Positions 27,694-37,437 of a stretch of DNA of 64,000 bases are shown one piece after another. The number at the start of each line of letters is the position of its first letter. Position 1 is the first letter of the stretch. The stretch is taken from NCBI RefSeq assembly GCF_004332115.1, contig NZ_SJPA01000002.1:248001-312000 (forward strand), written 5' to 3'. This DNA is from Chlorobium sp. N1. Lineage in GTDB: Bacteria > Bacteroidota > Chlorobiia > Chlorobiales > Chlorobiaceae. The notes under the pieces were generated by a model. The model saw only the letters and a program-made list of their open reading frames with translations, did no database searches and had not been told where the DNA came from. The position numbers and the translations under genes are program-made.

Positions 27694-27718
27694 TCCCATT
27701 TTTTACCATTTTGCACCA
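27694..27718 (-). promoter_or_regulatory. MraZ-binding boxes (three TGGKN repeats)
   Basis: On the minus strand the sequence reads TGGTG-CAAAA-TGGTA-AAAAA-TGGGA, three repeats at exactly 10-bp intervals (boxes at 27714-27718, 27704-27708 and 27694-27698). This is the layout of the MraZ operator described in E. coli, TGGGN repeats with 5-bp spacers, and it lies 36-60 bases upstream of the mraZ ATG. Confidence 0.75.
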
Positions 27719-27789
27719 CCCGAAATGTATAAAAAAGGATGCACTAAAAAAATATTCCATTATTATGATAGGCAAGTGACCCTCCAGAG

Positions 27790-28299
27790 ATGCAGCAGCG
27801 ACAGAAAGAGACCGTCGTGGACGGCTACAACCTCATCCACCACCTGTTCAGCCCCGCTTCCGGGGACTCGTTCGAACCCCTCCGCGGGAGGCTCGAGGCG
27901 ATGATTCGCGCATGGAGAAGAAAGACGAGGGGAGGGCCCGTCACGGTGGTCTACGACGGAGACGGACGGTACCGCGACATCGAGAACGCCGGAGAGGTGC
28001 GCACCGTCTTCACCATGCGGGGCAGAAGCGCCGACCACTGGATCATTGATTACGCAAAATCATTGAACACGACAGCAAAAATCCTTACTATTGTAAGTTC
28101 GGACAACGAGGTCCGAAGGTACTCCGCGGCCTTCGGGGCCCGGTGCCTGAGCTCCGGTGATTTCGCCTCGATGCTCCTGCCCGCCGGACATCCATCCGGG
28201 AGGGAGCGGAGCGCCAACCGGAGGAAGTTTTCAGAAGAGCCCCTCCCGGAGCGGGAGGTGGAAGGATGGATGCGGCTGTTCGGCGGCAGCGGTTCCTGA
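27790..28299 (+). CDS. NYN-domain (YacP-like) putative ribonuclease
   Basis: 169-residue protein of the NYN/PIN-like nuclease group. Supporting segments are VDGYNLIHHL (10-19, first catalytic Asp), VTVVYDGDGRY (second acid) and ADHWIIDYAKSL followed by ILTIVSSDNEVRRYSAAFGA (third acid SSD), the order seen in YacP/Rae1 ribosome-associated endoribonucleases. RNA target unknown. Divergent from mraZ across a 131-base gap; ribosome site weak (no clear purine block before the ATG). Confidence 0.78.
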   Translation: MQQRQKETVVDGYNLIHHLFSPASGDSFEPLRGRLEAMIRAWRRKTRGGPVTVVYDGDGRYRDIENAGEVRTVFTMRGRSADHWIIDYAKSLNTTAKILTIVSSDNEVRRYSAAFGARCLSSGDFASMLLPAGHPSGRERSANRRKFSEEPLPEREVEGWMRLFGGSGS

Positions 28300-28344
28300 C
28301 CCCCGTCCCCGGGGCCCACACCATTTTAACCACACTGAGCACCT

Positions 28345-28674
28345 ATGACGACCGATACCCCCTCCGGGCACGAAGCCGAGTGGCAGGAACTTGAGCGATG
28401 GCGGAAGAGAATAGACTCCATCGACCGTGAACTCACGGCCCTCCTCGACGAGCGGCTCGACTGCGCAGGAAGGATCAGCGCCCTGAAGTCCGTCATGGGC
28501 GAAGAGGTGCTGCAGCCCGAGAGGGAAAAAGAGGTCATCCACAACGTCATCGAGCGGGCCGGCTCGGAGGAGAAGTCCCGAACCCTCGTCAACATCTACC
28601 GCAGCATCCTCGAAGAGTCTCGCCTCTTCCAGCACGGTTGCAAGAACCGGGCCGGCAGCGCCCCCGAAGCCTGA
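28345..28674 (+). CDS. Chorismate mutase, AroQ type
   Basis: Monofunctional 109-residue AroQ-fold protein that would convert chorismate to prephenate for Phe/Tyr synthesis. Helical, with the active-site pattern RKRIDSIDRELTALLDER (about 20-37), ISALK (about 44-48) and QPEREKEVIHNV (about 56-67), which supply the Arg/Lys/Arg set of the family. It stands alone, not fused to prephenate dehydratase, upstream of mltG by 13 bases and probably co-transcribed. Confidence 0.85.
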   Translation: MTTDTPSGHEAEWQELERWRKRIDSIDRELTALLDERLDCAGRISALKSVMGEEVLQPEREKEVIHNVIERAGSEEKSRTLVNIYRSILEESRLFQHGCKNRAGSAPEA

Positions 28675-28687
28675 GGCTCCGCCCCCG

Positions 28688-29704
28688 ATGCAGCTGAACC
28701 CCCTTTCGCGAAAAAACATCGGCAAGACGGTCCTCCCCGGCCTCGCCGTCGCCGCAGCCCTCTCGCTGCTCGCCCTCGCCTTCGTCCCCGGCCTGAACAC
28801 CTCCGGCGAGACGACCCGAGTGGCCGTCCACCGCGGCGACTCGTTCTCAACCATCGTCGCCGGCCTCCAGAGGGCCGGCACCATCCGGCTCCGCTGGCCG
28901 GTCTCCCTGACGGGACGGCTCATCGGACGGCTGCACCACATCAAGCCTGGACGCTACACCATTCCGCCCGCCATGTCGAGCTACCAGCTGCTCGCCTACA
29001 TGCGCGGCAGCAGCCAGGACGAGGTACGCATCACCATCCCCGAGGGGCTCGACCTGCACAGGACGGCCGCGATCCTTGCGCGCGAACTCGACATCGATTC
29101 CGCCTCCATCGTCCGCGCCGCCTCCGACGCCCGCCTCCTCAGGCGGCACGCCCTCACGGCAGAGAACGCCGAAGGCTACCTCTTCCCCGGCACCTACAAC
29201 TTCGTATGGGCCGCCACCCCCGAAGAGACGGTAAGCTTCCTCATCGAACGATGCCGGGCGTTCTGCTCAGACAGCCTCCTTCAGGCGGCGAAAGCGAAAG
29301 GGCTTACGGAGCGGGAGCTCCTGACGCTCGCCTCCATCGTCGAGGCAGAAACGCCGCTCGACGAGGAAAAGCCGCTCGTCGCGAGCGTCTACCTCAACCG
29401 GCTGAAAAAAGGAATGCGCCTGCAGGCCGACCCGACCGTGCAGTACGCCATAGGAGAGAGCCGCCGGCTCTACTACAGGGACCTTGAAACCGACTCCCCC
29501 TACAACACCTACCGCGTCAGGGGACTTCCGCCGGGTCCGATCTGCAGCCCGGGGGCGGCCTCGATCATGGCCGCCACGAACCCGGCCCGGACGAACTACC
29601 TCTACTTCGTGGCGACCGGCAGGGGCGGGCACTATTTCGCCTCCACCCTCAGCGGCCACGCAGCCAACGTCCGCAGATACCGCAGCGCCCGCTCGTCGCG
29701 CTGA
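28688..29704 (+). CDS. mltG: Endolytic murein transglycosylase MltG
   Basis: Membrane-anchored lytic transglycosylase that cuts nascent glycan strands and sets their length. 338 residues: N-terminal membrane helix (about 15-36), LysM-like region (HRGDSFSTIVAGLQRAG), then the YceG domain with YLFPGTYNF and the catalytic Glu219 in ASIVEAET, YLNRLKKGMRLQADPTVQYA and SPYNTYRVRGLPPGPICSPG. All key motifs are intact. Gene follows chorismate mutase. Confidence 0.94.
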   Translation: MQLNPLSRKNIGKTVLPGLAVAAALSLLALAFVPGLNTSGETTRVAVHRGDSFSTIVAGLQRAGTIRLRWPVSLTGRLIGRLHHIKPGRYTIPPAMSSYQLLAYMRGSSQDEVRITIPEGLDLHRTAAILARELDIDSASIVRAASDARLLRRHALTAENAEGYLFPGTYNFVWAATPEETVSFLIERCRAFCSDSLLQAAKAKGLTERELLTLASIVEAETPLDEEKPLVASVYLNRLKKGMRLQADPTVQYAIGESRRLYYRDLETDSPYNTYRVRGLPPGPICSPGAASIMAATNPARTNYLYFVATGRGGHYFASTLSGHAANVRRYRSARSSR

Positions 29705-29820
29705 GGGAGGGAAAGGGGGAACGGTTAACGGGCCCCTCTTATTTGTGTTCCAGATGCTTATATTGCCAACTAACGCATGAACGGCCACCAGCTTAGTTTT
29801 TTCAACCAATCCAGAGAGCA

Positions 29821-31014
29821 ATGCAGAAAAAGACCTTGTCGGACATAACCATCCAAGGCAAACGGGTACTGATGCGCGTCGATTTCAACGTTCCCCTCGA
29901 CGGCGAGCGCGAGATCACCGACGACAAACGGATCGTCGAAGCCCTTCCCTCGATCAGGAAGGTGCTGGACAACGGAGGGCGCCTCATCCTGATGTCCCAC
30001 CTTGGCCGGCCGAAAGGAAAGGTCAATCCCGACTACTCCCTGGCTCCCGTCGCAGAGCGACTCTCAGAACTCATCGACACCCCCGTCATCATGGCGAAGG
30101 ACTGCATCGGCACCGAGGTGATGCAGCAGGCGCTTGCGCTCCAGGACGGCGAGGTCCTGCTGCTCGAGAACCTCCGCTTCCATCCCGAGGAGGAGGCCAA
30201 CGACCCTGAATTCTCCCGCGAGCTCGCCTCGCTCGGCGAGGTTTACGTGAACGACGCCTTCGGCACCGCGCACCGTGCCCACGCCTCGACCGAAGGCATC
30301 ACCCACTTCGTGCAGACCGCCGTTGCCGGATACCTCATCGAAAAAGAGCTCATGTACCTCGGCAAGGCCCTCGAGAACCCCGAGCGCCCGTTCGTGGCGA
30401 TCCTCGGCGGATCGAAGATCTCCGGCAAGATCGACGTCCTCGACAATCTCTTCAGCAAGGTCGACACGGTGCTCGTCGGAGGCGCCATGATCTTCACCTT
30501 CTTCCGTGCCCAGGGCCTCGAGACCGGCCGTTCGCTCGTCGAAGAGAACAAGACCGACCTGGCTCTCGAACTGCTTGCCAAGGCAGAACAGATGGGCGTC
30601 AGGCTGATCCTGCCCGAAGACGTCGTGGCCGCTCCCGAAATCTCCCCCGACGCCCCCTTCCACGCCGCACCGGTCGACCAGCTTCCGGCGGGCGAGATGG
30701 GCGTCGACATCGGCCCTAAAACCGCCGAGACCTACCGCAGGGAGATCCTTGCGGCAAAGACCGTCCTCTGGAACGGACCGATGGGCGTCTTCGAGATCGA
30801 CAACTTCGCCGGCGGCACCGTCGCCGTCGCCGAAGCGCTGGCCGAAGCCACGGCCTCAGGGGCCACCACCATCATAGGAGGAGGCGACTCCGCGGCAGCC
30901 GTCGCCAAGGCGGGCCTTGCCGACCGGATGACCCACATCTCCACCGGAGGCGGCGCAAGCCTCGAATTCCTCGAAGGCAAGGAGCTCCCCGGCATCGCCG
31001 CCCTGAACGGCTGA
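29821..31014 (+). CDS. pgk: Phosphoglycerate kinase
   Basis: Interconverts 1,3-bisphosphoglycerate/ADP and 3-phosphoglycerate/ATP; in an autotroph with the reverse TCA cycle it works chiefly in gluconeogenic direction (inference). 397 residues, full length. Blocks: [86 protein letters not shown] and [23 protein letters not shown] precedes the ATG at a suitable distance. A 116-base gap upstream suggests its own promoter. Confidence 0.97.
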   Translation: MQKKTLSDITIQGKRVLMRVDFNVPLDGEREITDDKRIVEALPSIRKVLDNGGRLILMSHLGRPKGKVNPDYSLAPVAERLSELIDTPVIMAKDCIGTEVMQQALALQDGEVLLLENLRFHPEEEANDPEFSRELASLGEVYVNDAFGTAHRAHASTEGITHFVQTAVAGYLIEKELMYLGKALENPERPFVAILGGSKISGKIDVLDNLFSKVDTVLVGGAMIFTFFRAQGLETGRSLVEENKTDLALELLAKAEQMGVRLILPEDVVAAPEISPDAPFHAAPVDQLPAGEMGVDIGPKTAETYRREILAAKTVLWNGPMGVFEIDNFAGGTVAVAEALAEATASGATTIIGGGDSAAAVAKAGLADRMTHISTGGGASLEFLEGKELPGIAALNG

Positions 31015-31075
31015 AGCCAACCGAACCGAGAACGACCCCGCCCGACAATGCGGCGGGGCCGGCAAACCGCTTATC

Positions 31076-31891
31076 ATGAACTATTCCAACCAGCCCTACC
31101 GTCCCGGCGGGTTCCAGGTGATCCCTCCGGCGATCAAGGCCATCATCCTCGTCAACGTGGGGGTCTTCCTGCTGGAGAACCTCCCGGCATTCAGCGGCGT
31201 GCTGCTCTCCGAGTTCGCCCTCTGGCCTGTCGGCTCGGGCAACTTCAGGATATGGCAGCCGCTGACCTACCTCTTTCTCCACGGAGGGACGGCCCACATC
31301 TTCTTCAACATGTTCGCACTCTGGATCTTCGGAGCCGAGATCGAGAACTACTGGGGAACGAAGCAGTTCAACATCTACTACTTCACCTGCGGCATCGGAG
31401 CGGCCCTCATCAACCTCCTGGCGACCGCCGGCTCGACCTATCCGACGATCGGCGCATCGGGAGCGGTATACGGCGTGCTGCTCGCCTTCGGCATGATGTT
31501 CCCCGACCGCTACATCTTCCTCTACTTCCTCTTTCCCATCAAGGCGAAGTTCTTTGTTGCCGGATACGCCTTCATCGAGTTCTTCTCGGGCCTCGGCAGC
31601 CGCACCATGGGCAGCGGCAGCAACATCGCGCACTTCGCCCACCTCGGCGGAATGCTGATCGGCTGGATCTACATCACGCTGAAACGGCGGGACGTCAGCT
31701 TCGACGGGGTGCTTGAGAAGATCCGCCGACCGGTGAAGCGCGGAAGCGCCCGCATCCACAGCATCACGCGCAGCGACGAGTCGGCGAGCGAGGCCGAAAT
31801 CGACAGGATCCTCGAGAAGATCACCAGAAGCGGCTACAGCTCGCTCAGCGCCGAGGAACGCCGCAAACTGCTTAAGGCGGGAAAGAAATAG
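31076..31891 (+). CDS. Rhomboid family intramembrane serine protease
   Basis: 271 residues with about six membrane helices. Rhomboid hallmarks: FLHGGTAHIFFNMFALWIFG, catalytic Ser128 in GASGAVYG and catalytic His189 in HFAHLGG. A cytoplasmic tail after about residue 205 ends with EIDRILEKITRSGYSSLSAEERRKLLKAGKK (given here as two parts: EIDRILEKITRSGY and SSLSAEERRKLL), a small domain often fused to rhomboids in Bacteroidetes/Chlorobi. Substrates unknown. 61 bases after pgk. Confidence 0.92.
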   Translation: MNYSNQPYRPGGFQVIPPAIKAIILVNVGVFLLENLPAFSGVLLSEFALWPVGSGNFRIWQPLTYLFLHGGTAHIFFNMFALWIFGAEIENYWGTKQFNIYYFTCGIGAALINLLATAGSTYPTIGASGAVYGVLLAFGMMFPDRYIFLYFLFPIKAKFFVAGYAFIEFFSGLGSRTMGSGSNIAHFAHLGGMLIGWIYITLKRRDVSFDGVLEKIRRPVKRGSARIHSITRSDESASEAEIDRILEKITRSGYSSLSAEERRKLLKAGKK

Positions 31892-31917
31892 CCGAAGCGG
31901 AAAACAGGGAGAAAAGC

Positions 31918-32355
31918 ATGGAAGAGATGCCGTCGATGGAGAGGAGCACGGGCCGCGCCGAACGGGTGATGAAGAACCCCGGCAGGGTGCAGAAGCTCCT
32001 CGCCTCGGTCATGAACAAGTCCGCCTCGCTCAGGAGCGCCGGCATGGTGCCCGATCTCCTCGAGAAGATCCAGCCGCTGGTCCGCATGGTCAAGAGCTAC
32101 GCCTCGAAAGAGTACCGGGAGGTGCCATGGCAGACCATCGTGCTTGCCGCCGCGGCCCTCATCTACTTCCTCTCGCCCTTCGACGCCATCGCCGACTTCA
32201 TCCCACTCCTCGGCTTCGCCGACGACCTGGCCGTCGTCTCCGCCGTGCTCGCCTCGATCGGCCAGGACATCGATGCCTTCACGGCATGGGAGAAACGGAA
32301 GCACGAGGACGCCGAAACCGCCGAGTACTCCGAAATCCCCGACGGCGAGCCCTAG
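31918..32355 (+). CDS. DUF1232 (YkvA family) membrane protein
   Basis: 145-residue protein with the YkvA signature: ALIYFLSPFDAIADFIPLLG followed directly by FADD, forming a short hydrophobic segment (about 74-105) with conserved SPxDxIPDxxPxLGxxDD-type spacing. The N-terminal half is charged and helical, the C-terminus acidic. Function of the family is not established. Follows the rhomboid gene by 26 bases and converges on rlmD with a 6-base gap. Confidence 0.85.
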   Translation: MEEMPSMERSTGRAERVMKNPGRVQKLLASVMNKSASLRSAGMVPDLLEKIQPLVRMVKSYASKEYREVPWQTIVLAAAALIYFLSPFDAIADFIPLLGFADDLAVVSAVLASIGQDIDAFTAWEKRKHEDAETAEYSEIPDGEP

Positions 32356-32361
32356 CCCACC

Positions 32362-33792
32362 CTACTCCCGCACGAAACAGGCCACGCTCTCGATATGCGC
32401 CGTGTGCGGGAACATGTCCACCGGCCTTACAGACTCCATGCGGTACCCCGCCAAAGCGATCTCCTTTCCGTCACGGCCGAGGCTTGCAGGATTGCAGCTG
32501 ACGTAGATGATGGTGCGCGCCCCGAGCTGCACCATCGCCTCGAGCGCCTTCGGGTGCATGCCCGCCCTCGGCGGATCGGTCACCACGACATCCGGCCGGC
32601 CATGGGCCTCGAGCGTCGGCAGCATGGTCTTGAAATCCTTCAGGTCGGCCTGGAAGAAGAGGGCGTTGTCCACATTGTTGTACTCGGCGTTCGAACGGGC
32701 GTCGAGGATCGAACTCTCCACCACCTCGAGGCCCACAGCCCGCCGGCAGTGGCGCGCCATGAACAGGGTGATGGTGCCGGTGCCGCAGTAAAGATCGTAG
32801 ACCGTGTCTTCCTCCCGCAGCCCCGCACCCTCGAGGATGCAGCGGTAGAGCACCTCGGCCTGCCGGGTGTTGGTCTGGAAGAACGAGTTGGCCGAGATCC
32901 TGAAATCCAGCTCTCCGAGCCGCTCGGTGATGACGCCGCTGCCCCGCACCACGTACTCCCGCTCGCCGGTCGCGACGGTATTGCGACGGCTGGTGACGTT
33001 GTTGACGATGGTCATCCCGGCCCCCGCCATACCCTCCTCGAGGTATACGGCATAGCGCTCCATGAGGTCCCGGTCGTACCAGGAGGTCACCAGGTTCACC
33101 ATCAGTTCGTCGCGCTCCTCGCTGTAGCGCACCACGAGGTTGCGCAGGAACCCGGTATGCTCCCTTGCCCCGTACGCCTCGAGGTTGTTCTCGAGGGCGA
33201 AGCGGCGCGTGAGCCCGAGCACCCGGTTCATCGGCTCCTTGGCCAGAAAGCAGCGGTCGATGTCGATGACCTTCTCGAAATTGCCGGGCGCGTGGAAACC
33301 GAGGGCGAAGTTCTTCGGCGCCTGCAGCCGGTCGGAGGAGATCTCCTCCTGCAGGAGGTAGCGCTTGCTCGAGCAGGAGAACTCGATCTTGTTGCGGTAG
33401 TGCTCCGGGGAGGGCGCTGCAAGGGGGGCGGCCATCGGGGAATCAACGAAGCCGCCGAGGTGGCGGAGGGCGTCGGAAACCTTCTTCTCCTTGTATCGGA
33501 GCTGCGCTTCGTAGCCGACATGCATCAGCTTGCAGCCCCCGCACACTCCGAAAAAGCTGCATGGAGGCTCAACCCGGTCCACCGAGGGCTCGAGCACCTC
33601 CACGGCCTGGGCCTCGATGTACCGTTGCCGGACCTTGCGGATCCGGGCCGATATCCGGTCTCCGACGGCCAGCATGCCGGACACCATGACTCCCATGCCG
33701 CAGGGCAGGCGGCCGAAGCACTGCTCCTTCTCGGCCAGGTCGGTGACGGTAAGTTCGATGATGTCTCCCTTGCGGTAGGTGTTCTCAGCCAT
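32362..33792 (-). CDS. rlmD: 23S rRNA (uracil-1939 C5)-methyltransferase, RlmD-like
   Basis: RumA/RlmD-type SAM-dependent uracil methyltransferase of 476 residues. N-terminal TRAM-like OB domain (about 5-70), then four Cys for a 4Fe-4S cluster (C78, C84, C87, C181 in CSFFGVCGGC and DRCFL), the SAM site DLYCGTGTITLFMA, DPPRAGMHPKAL, and catalytic Cys in YVSCNPASLGRD. RlmC, RlmD and TrmA-like paralogues share these motifs; the presence of TRAM and Fe-S points to RlmD/RlmCD. First-choice ATG 33792. Confidence 0.88.
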   Translation of the reverse strand: MAENTYRKGDIIELTVTDLAEKEQCFGRLPCGMGVMVSGMLAVGDRISARIRKVRQRYIEAQAVEVLEPSVDRVEPPCSFFGVCGGCKLMHVGYEAQLRYKEKKVSDALRHLGGFVDSPMAAPLAAPSPEHYRNKIEFSCSSKRYLLQEEISSDRLQAPKNFALGFHAPGNFEKVIDIDRCFLAKEPMNRVLGLTRRFALENNLEAYGAREHTGFLRNLVVRYSEERDELMVNLVTSWYDRDLMERYAVYLEEGMAGAGMTIVNNVTSRRNTVATGEREYVVRGSGVITERLGELDFRISANSFFQTNTRQAEVLYRCILEGAGLREEDTVYDLYCGTGTITLFMARHCRRAVGLEVVESSILDARSNAEYNNVDNALFFQADLKDFKTMLPTLEAHGRPDVVVTDPPRAGMHPKALEAMVQLGARTIIYVSCNPASLGRDGKEIALAGYRMESVRPVDMFPHTAHIESVACFVRE

Positions 33793-33805
33793 GCCTCTTC
33801 TCTTT

Positions 33806-34750
33806 CTAGTGTTCTGGTTCTGGATTCTCGATGTATGCCTTTGCCGCGAGCGCCGCTCCGATCACCCCGGCGCTGTCGCCGAGCATGGGACGGAGCAGCG
33901 GGATTTCAAGCCGCCCGCTGAAGAGGTGGCTCTCGACGGCCCGCCGCGCCTCCTCCGAATAGAGTGCGTCGATGTTGCCGACCCCGCCGCCGATGACACA
34001 GGCATCGGGATCGAGGATGTTGAGGACGGCGGCAAGCGCACGGCCGAACTGCTCCACAAGCCGATCAACGGTCGCGCGGGCCAGAGGATCTGTTCCCGCA
34101 TCGGCCGCAATCCGCTCGAGCGGAAGCTCCACGCCGGCATGCCCGGCGTACCAGCGCTCGAGGGCAGGACCGGAAATAACCGTTTCGACGCAGCCGCTGC
34201 GGCCGCAGTAGCAGGGCTCACCGTCCTGGACGAGCGGGTTGTGGCCCCATTCGCCGGCGATGCCGTGCGCCCCCCGCCTCACCTTTCCGCCGTAGACGAT
34301 CCCGCCTCCGGTCCCGGTGCCGAGGATGATGCCGAAGACGCATGAGGATGGGGAGCGCATAGAGGGTGCGGCCGCCCCGTGGAGCGACTCGGCCAGGGCG
34401 AAACAGTTCGCGTCGTTCTCGATCACCACCCTCCGGCCGAGCGCTTCCGAAAGATCCGAGGGAAGGTCGCGACCGTTGAGCGACACGGTGTTGGAGTTCT
34501 TCATGGCGCCGCTCCGCTCCTCGTACCTGCCCGGAGTGCCGATGCCGACGACCTCCGGGAGCGGGAGCCCCGACTGCTGCGCCGTCATGCGGAGCAGCTC
34601 GCCGACCCGTGCAAGGATGTGGTCGTACCCCCGCTCGGCCCCGGTCGGGATGCGGAGACGGACCAGCTCCTCGGTGCCGGGGCCGATGACTGTCGCCTCG
34701 ATCTTGGTTCCGCCGAGATCGATCCCCCAGTAGCGCTCAGGCCCCTGCAT
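33806..34750 (-). CDS. ROK family sugar kinase (glucokinase-like)
   Basis: 314-residue ROK kinase. ATP loop GIDLGGTKIEATV (9-21), catalytic Asp in ENDANCFALAE, GTGTGGGIVYGG, and the zinc motif GHNPLVQDGEPCYCGRSGCVET (split here: GHNPLV, then CYCGRSGCVET). Likely phosphorylates glucose or a related hexose at position 6, but ROK substrate range is wide. Its start overlaps the PAP2 gene end by 14 bases, so the two are probably co-transcribed. Confidence 0.88.
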   Translation of the reverse strand: MQGPERYWGIDLGGTKIEATVIGPGTEELVRLRIPTGAERGYDHILARVGELLRMTAQQSGLPLPEVVGIGTPGRYEERSGAMKNSNTVSLNGRDLPSDLSEALGRRVVIENDANCFALAESLHGAAAPSMRSPSSCVFGIILGTGTGGGIVYGGKVRRGAHGIAGEWGHNPLVQDGEPCYCGRSGCVETVISGPALERWYAGHAGVELPLERIAADAGTDPLARATVDRLVEQFGRALAAVLNILDPDACVIGGGVGNIDALYSEEARRAVESHLFSGRLEIPLLRPMLGDSAGVIGAALAAKAYIENPEPEH

Positions 34751-35336
34751 CGGATCCGCCTCCCGGTGCCGGGCGCCTGACGAAGTTCTTCATCACCCAG
34801 CTCCAGGCGAGGTACAGGATCGAGGCCCAGGCGACGCCGATCGCCATCCCTCCGAGCACGTCGCCGGGATAGTGGACCCCGACGTAGACGCGGGAGAATG
34901 CGACAAGCAGTGCATAGGCGAGGGTGATGGCGGTGAACGCACGCTCGACGAGCGGGCCGCGGCTGAAAAAGATCCAGACCGTCGTGGCGACGGCCGCCAT
35001 GTTGGCTGCGTGGGAGGAGGCGAAGGACCAGGAGTGGGACTGGTCGATGAGCAGGCGGACATGCTCGATGGCGAAACAGGGCCGCACCCTCTGGACGAGG
35101 GGCTTGAGGACGCCCGAAGCGGTGAAGTCGGAAAGCCCGACGGCCGCGAGCGCGAGCAGGAGGGGGACGATACCCCGGCGGCCGCGCTGCACCAGCATGA
35201 AGAGTGCGATGAGGACGAGAATGTGCCCGGAAAGCTTTCCGCTGGTAAGGAAGACCATGAGATCGTCCATCGCCGGGGTGGCAAGGCGGCTGTTCAGTAC
35301 CCCGAACAGCCACCGGTCGGCCTGCTCAATCAGCAC
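34737..35336 (-). CDS. PAP2-family membrane phosphatase
   Basis: 199-residue integral membrane lipid phosphatase with about six helices. The three PAP2 motifs are present: KPLVQRVRP, SFASSHAANM (PSGH-like, catalytic His) and SRVYVGVHYPGDVLGG. Candidate substrates are undecaprenyl pyrophosphate or phosphatidic/phosphatidylglycerol phosphate; context with yidC and a sugar kinase does not decide. GTG start at 35336 is supported by AAGGGAG seven bases upstream. 10 bases downstream of yidC. Confidence 0.88.
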   Translation of the reverse strand: MLIEQADRWLFGVLNSRLATPAMDDLMVFLTSGKLSGHILVLIALFMLVQRGRRGIVPLLLALAAVGLSDFTASGVLKPLVQRVRPCFAIEHVRLLIDQSHSWSFASSHAANMAAVATTVWIFFSRGPLVERAFTAITLAYALLVAFSRVYVGVHYPGDVLGGMAIGVAWASILYLAWSWVMKNFVRRPAPGGGSDAGA

Positions 35337-35346
35337 GATAGCTCCC

Positions 35347-37107
35347 TTACCTTCCGCCCGACTTCTTCTTTTTGGGGCGGGACGGCGCGCTCATGCTCAC
35401 CTGCGGAAGGTCGGCCGGCGAACTGGTCGAGTTGATGTAGAACTGCTGCGCGACGCTGAAGACGTTGAACATCAGGTAGTAGAGCGCCAGGCCGGAGGGC
35501 ATGTTGTTGAAGAAGAGCAGCATCATGGCCGGGAACATGTACATCATGATCTTCATCTGGTCGTTCGTCTGCGCCGTCGGCGTGATCTTCTGCTGGAGGA
35601 ACACCGTCACGCCCATGAGGATCGGCAGGAGCGCGATGTGGCTGCCGTACATCGGGATGGTGAAGCCGAGGTCCAGGATGGAGTCGGGCACCGAAAGGTC
35701 CTTGACCCAGAGGAAGCCGTGCTGGCGGAGCTGGATCGAGGAGCGGAAGACGTAGAACATGGCGAAGAGGAGCGGCATCTGCAATACCACCGGAAGACAT
35801 CCGCCGAGCGGGTTGACGCCGGCCTCCTTGTAGATGCGGCCGAGCTCGCTCTGGAGTTTGGCGGGGTTGTCCTTGTACTTCTCCTGCAGCTCCTTCATCA
35901 TCGGCTGGAGGGCCGACATCTTCTTCATCGACTTGGTCGATGCGGTCGAGAGCGGATAGGTCACCAGCTTGACGAGGAAGGCGAAGATGATGATGATGAG
36001 CCCGTAGTTGGAGATGAAGGTGTTCATCCAGGTGAAGGCGGGCAGGATGAGGAATTCGGCAAACGGCCTGGTGAGCCAGTCCCATCCGAAGTCCATGATC
36101 TTTTCGAGCCCGGCGTGCTGCGCCTTCACGGTATTGTAGTCGAGCGGGCCGAGATAGATGCTGAAACGGCTGTCGATGACGCCCCCGGATGCGGGCGCCT
36201 CCATCTTCAGGGAGGCGAGGTAGTTCTCATAGGCGTTGCCGCGGCTCTTCTCGCCATCGAGGTAGAACCCGGCCGTCCGGTCGCCGGACATGAGGGCGGC
36301 AATGAAATACTTGTTGCGGACCGCAACCCAGCGGGCGTCGCCCGACTGCTCCTCGCGGTAGGAACGTCCGTCTTTTTCGGCATCGAGCTTGACGAGGCTG
36401 CCGCCGAGATAGGCGCTGGCCAGGGCGCTGTGCGACTCATCTTCACGGTTCTTTTCCGTGTAGGGCAGGCCGCCGTCCCACTGCACCTGGTACTCGCCGC
36501 CGGCGAGCGCCGAGGAGAGGCCGGTCAGCTTGACGTCGTAGCCGATGCTGTAGCTGTCGCCGGTGAAGAGGTAGGTGATCTCTATCGACTGCTTCGCCGA
36601 GAGCGCGAGCCGGTAGCGGAGGGCATAGGTCTCCTTGCCGGTAACGGTATGGAGGGTATCGAGGCTTGCCCCGGTGAAATAGAGGTCGCGGGTATCGATG
36701 CGGCGGCCCTCGCGGGTGAGAAAGAGCAGGGAGAGCGCTCCCTGTTTGCTGTCGCTGACGAGGTCGAAGGGCTTGAGGTTGCCGTCAAGGTGCTTCTTGA
36801 GGACGAGCGACTTCAGGGTCGCGCCCTTGGAGGAGACGACTGCCTGGAAGAGGTCGTTGTCGATTTTGGTGAGGCGCTCCTTTCCGGTGGCTGCGGGAGC
36901 GAACATCCCGAACGTATCGCCGGTCGAGGCGCTCACCACGGCTTCCTTTGCGGCGGACTCGGCAATGGCGGCGGCGGTCTGTTCGGTGCGGGCCTTCCCG
37001 GCATCGCTCACCTGCTGCAGGGGCTTCTTCTCCGGCGACATGAACTGCAGCCAGACGATCATGATGAGGGCGATGAGCGCCAGTCCCGTTACTGAATTCC
37101 TATCCAT
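35347..37107 (-). CDS. yidC: Membrane protein insertase YidC
   Basis: 586-residue Oxa1/YidC insertase of the Gram-negative form. N-terminal membrane helix (about 6-23), large periplasmic beta domain (about 60-340), then five membrane helices with the family core [41 protein letters not shown] and the hydrophilic-groove Arg in that region. The C-terminus is strongly basic ([10 protein letters not shown]), suited to ribosome contact. Inserts proteins such as subunit c and photosynthetic membrane proteins (family knowledge). Three bases downstream of yidD. Confidence 0.96.
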   Translation of the reverse strand: MDRNSVTGLALIALIMIVWLQFMSPEKKPLQQVSDAGKARTEQTAAAIAESAAKEAVVSASTGDTFGMFAPAATGKERLTKIDNDLFQAVVSSKGATLKSLVLKKHLDGNLKPFDLVSDSKQGALSLLFLTREGRRIDTRDLYFTGASLDTLHTVTGKETYALRYRLALSAKQSIEITYLFTGDSYSIGYDVKLTGLSSALAGGEYQVQWDGGLPYTEKNREDESHSALASAYLGGSLVKLDAEKDGRSYREEQSGDARWVAVRNKYFIAALMSGDRTAGFYLDGEKSRGNAYENYLASLKMEAPASGGVIDSRFSIYLGPLDYNTVKAQHAGLEKIMDFGWDWLTRPFAEFLILPAFTWMNTFISNYGLIIIIFAFLVKLVTYPLSTASTKSMKKMSALQPMMKELQEKYKDNPAKLQSELGRIYKEAGVNPLGGCLPVVLQMPLLFAMFYVFRSSIQLRQHGFLWVKDLSVPDSILDLGFTIPMYGSHIALLPILMGVTVFLQQKITPTAQTNDQMKIMMYMFPAMMLLFFNNMPSGLALYYLMFNVFSVAQQFYINSTSSPADLPQVSMSAPSRPKKKKSGGR

Positions 37108-37110
37108 TGC

Positions 37111-37377
37111 TTATCTCTCTTCGTCGTTTGTTCCCGGAACGCCGTCACGAGGGGGGACAGGATCGTATCCGCCCTTTGAAAACGGGTTGCATCTGAGTAT
37201 GCGCCACACGCTCAGCCAGGATGCCTTGAAAAAATTATGGGTTTCGAACGCCTCGACGGCGTATGCCGAACAGGTGGGATGAAAACGGCAGGACGGGGGA
37301 AACATCGGGGAGATGAACGCCCTGTAGAATTTTATGAGCGCAAGGGGCGCCTGGTTGACAACTTTCCAGATGGCCAT
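37111..37377 (-). CDS. yidD: Membrane protein insertion efficiency factor YidD
   Basis: 88 residues with the YidD pattern [20 protein letters not shown] (ending [11 protein letters not shown]) and [17 protein letters not shown]. Small amphipathic inner-membrane protein that assists YidC. Starts at ATG 37377, 60 bases after rnpA, and ends 3 bases before yidC; the order rpmH-rnpA-yidD-yidC next to dnaA is the ancestral bacterial arrangement. Confidence 0.94.
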   Translation of the reverse strand: MAIWKVVNQAPLALIKFYRAFISPMFPPSCRFHPTCSAYAVEAFETHNFFKASWLSVWRILRCNPFSKGGYDPVPPRDGVPGTNDEER

Positions 37378-37437
37378 CTCTTCACTTTCGTTATCAGGTC
37401 CTTCAGCGTGCTCTCGTCACCAACGCGGCGTTGTTCA

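Noticed and set aside
27711-27733. TTGCAC/TATAAA promoter for the NYN-domain gene
   Set aside because: Spacer is only 11 bases, too short for a sigma-70 promoter.
34924-37095. 723-codon plus-strand open frame
   Set aside because: Antisense to yidC and the PAP2 gene; composition typical of complementary-strand shadow.
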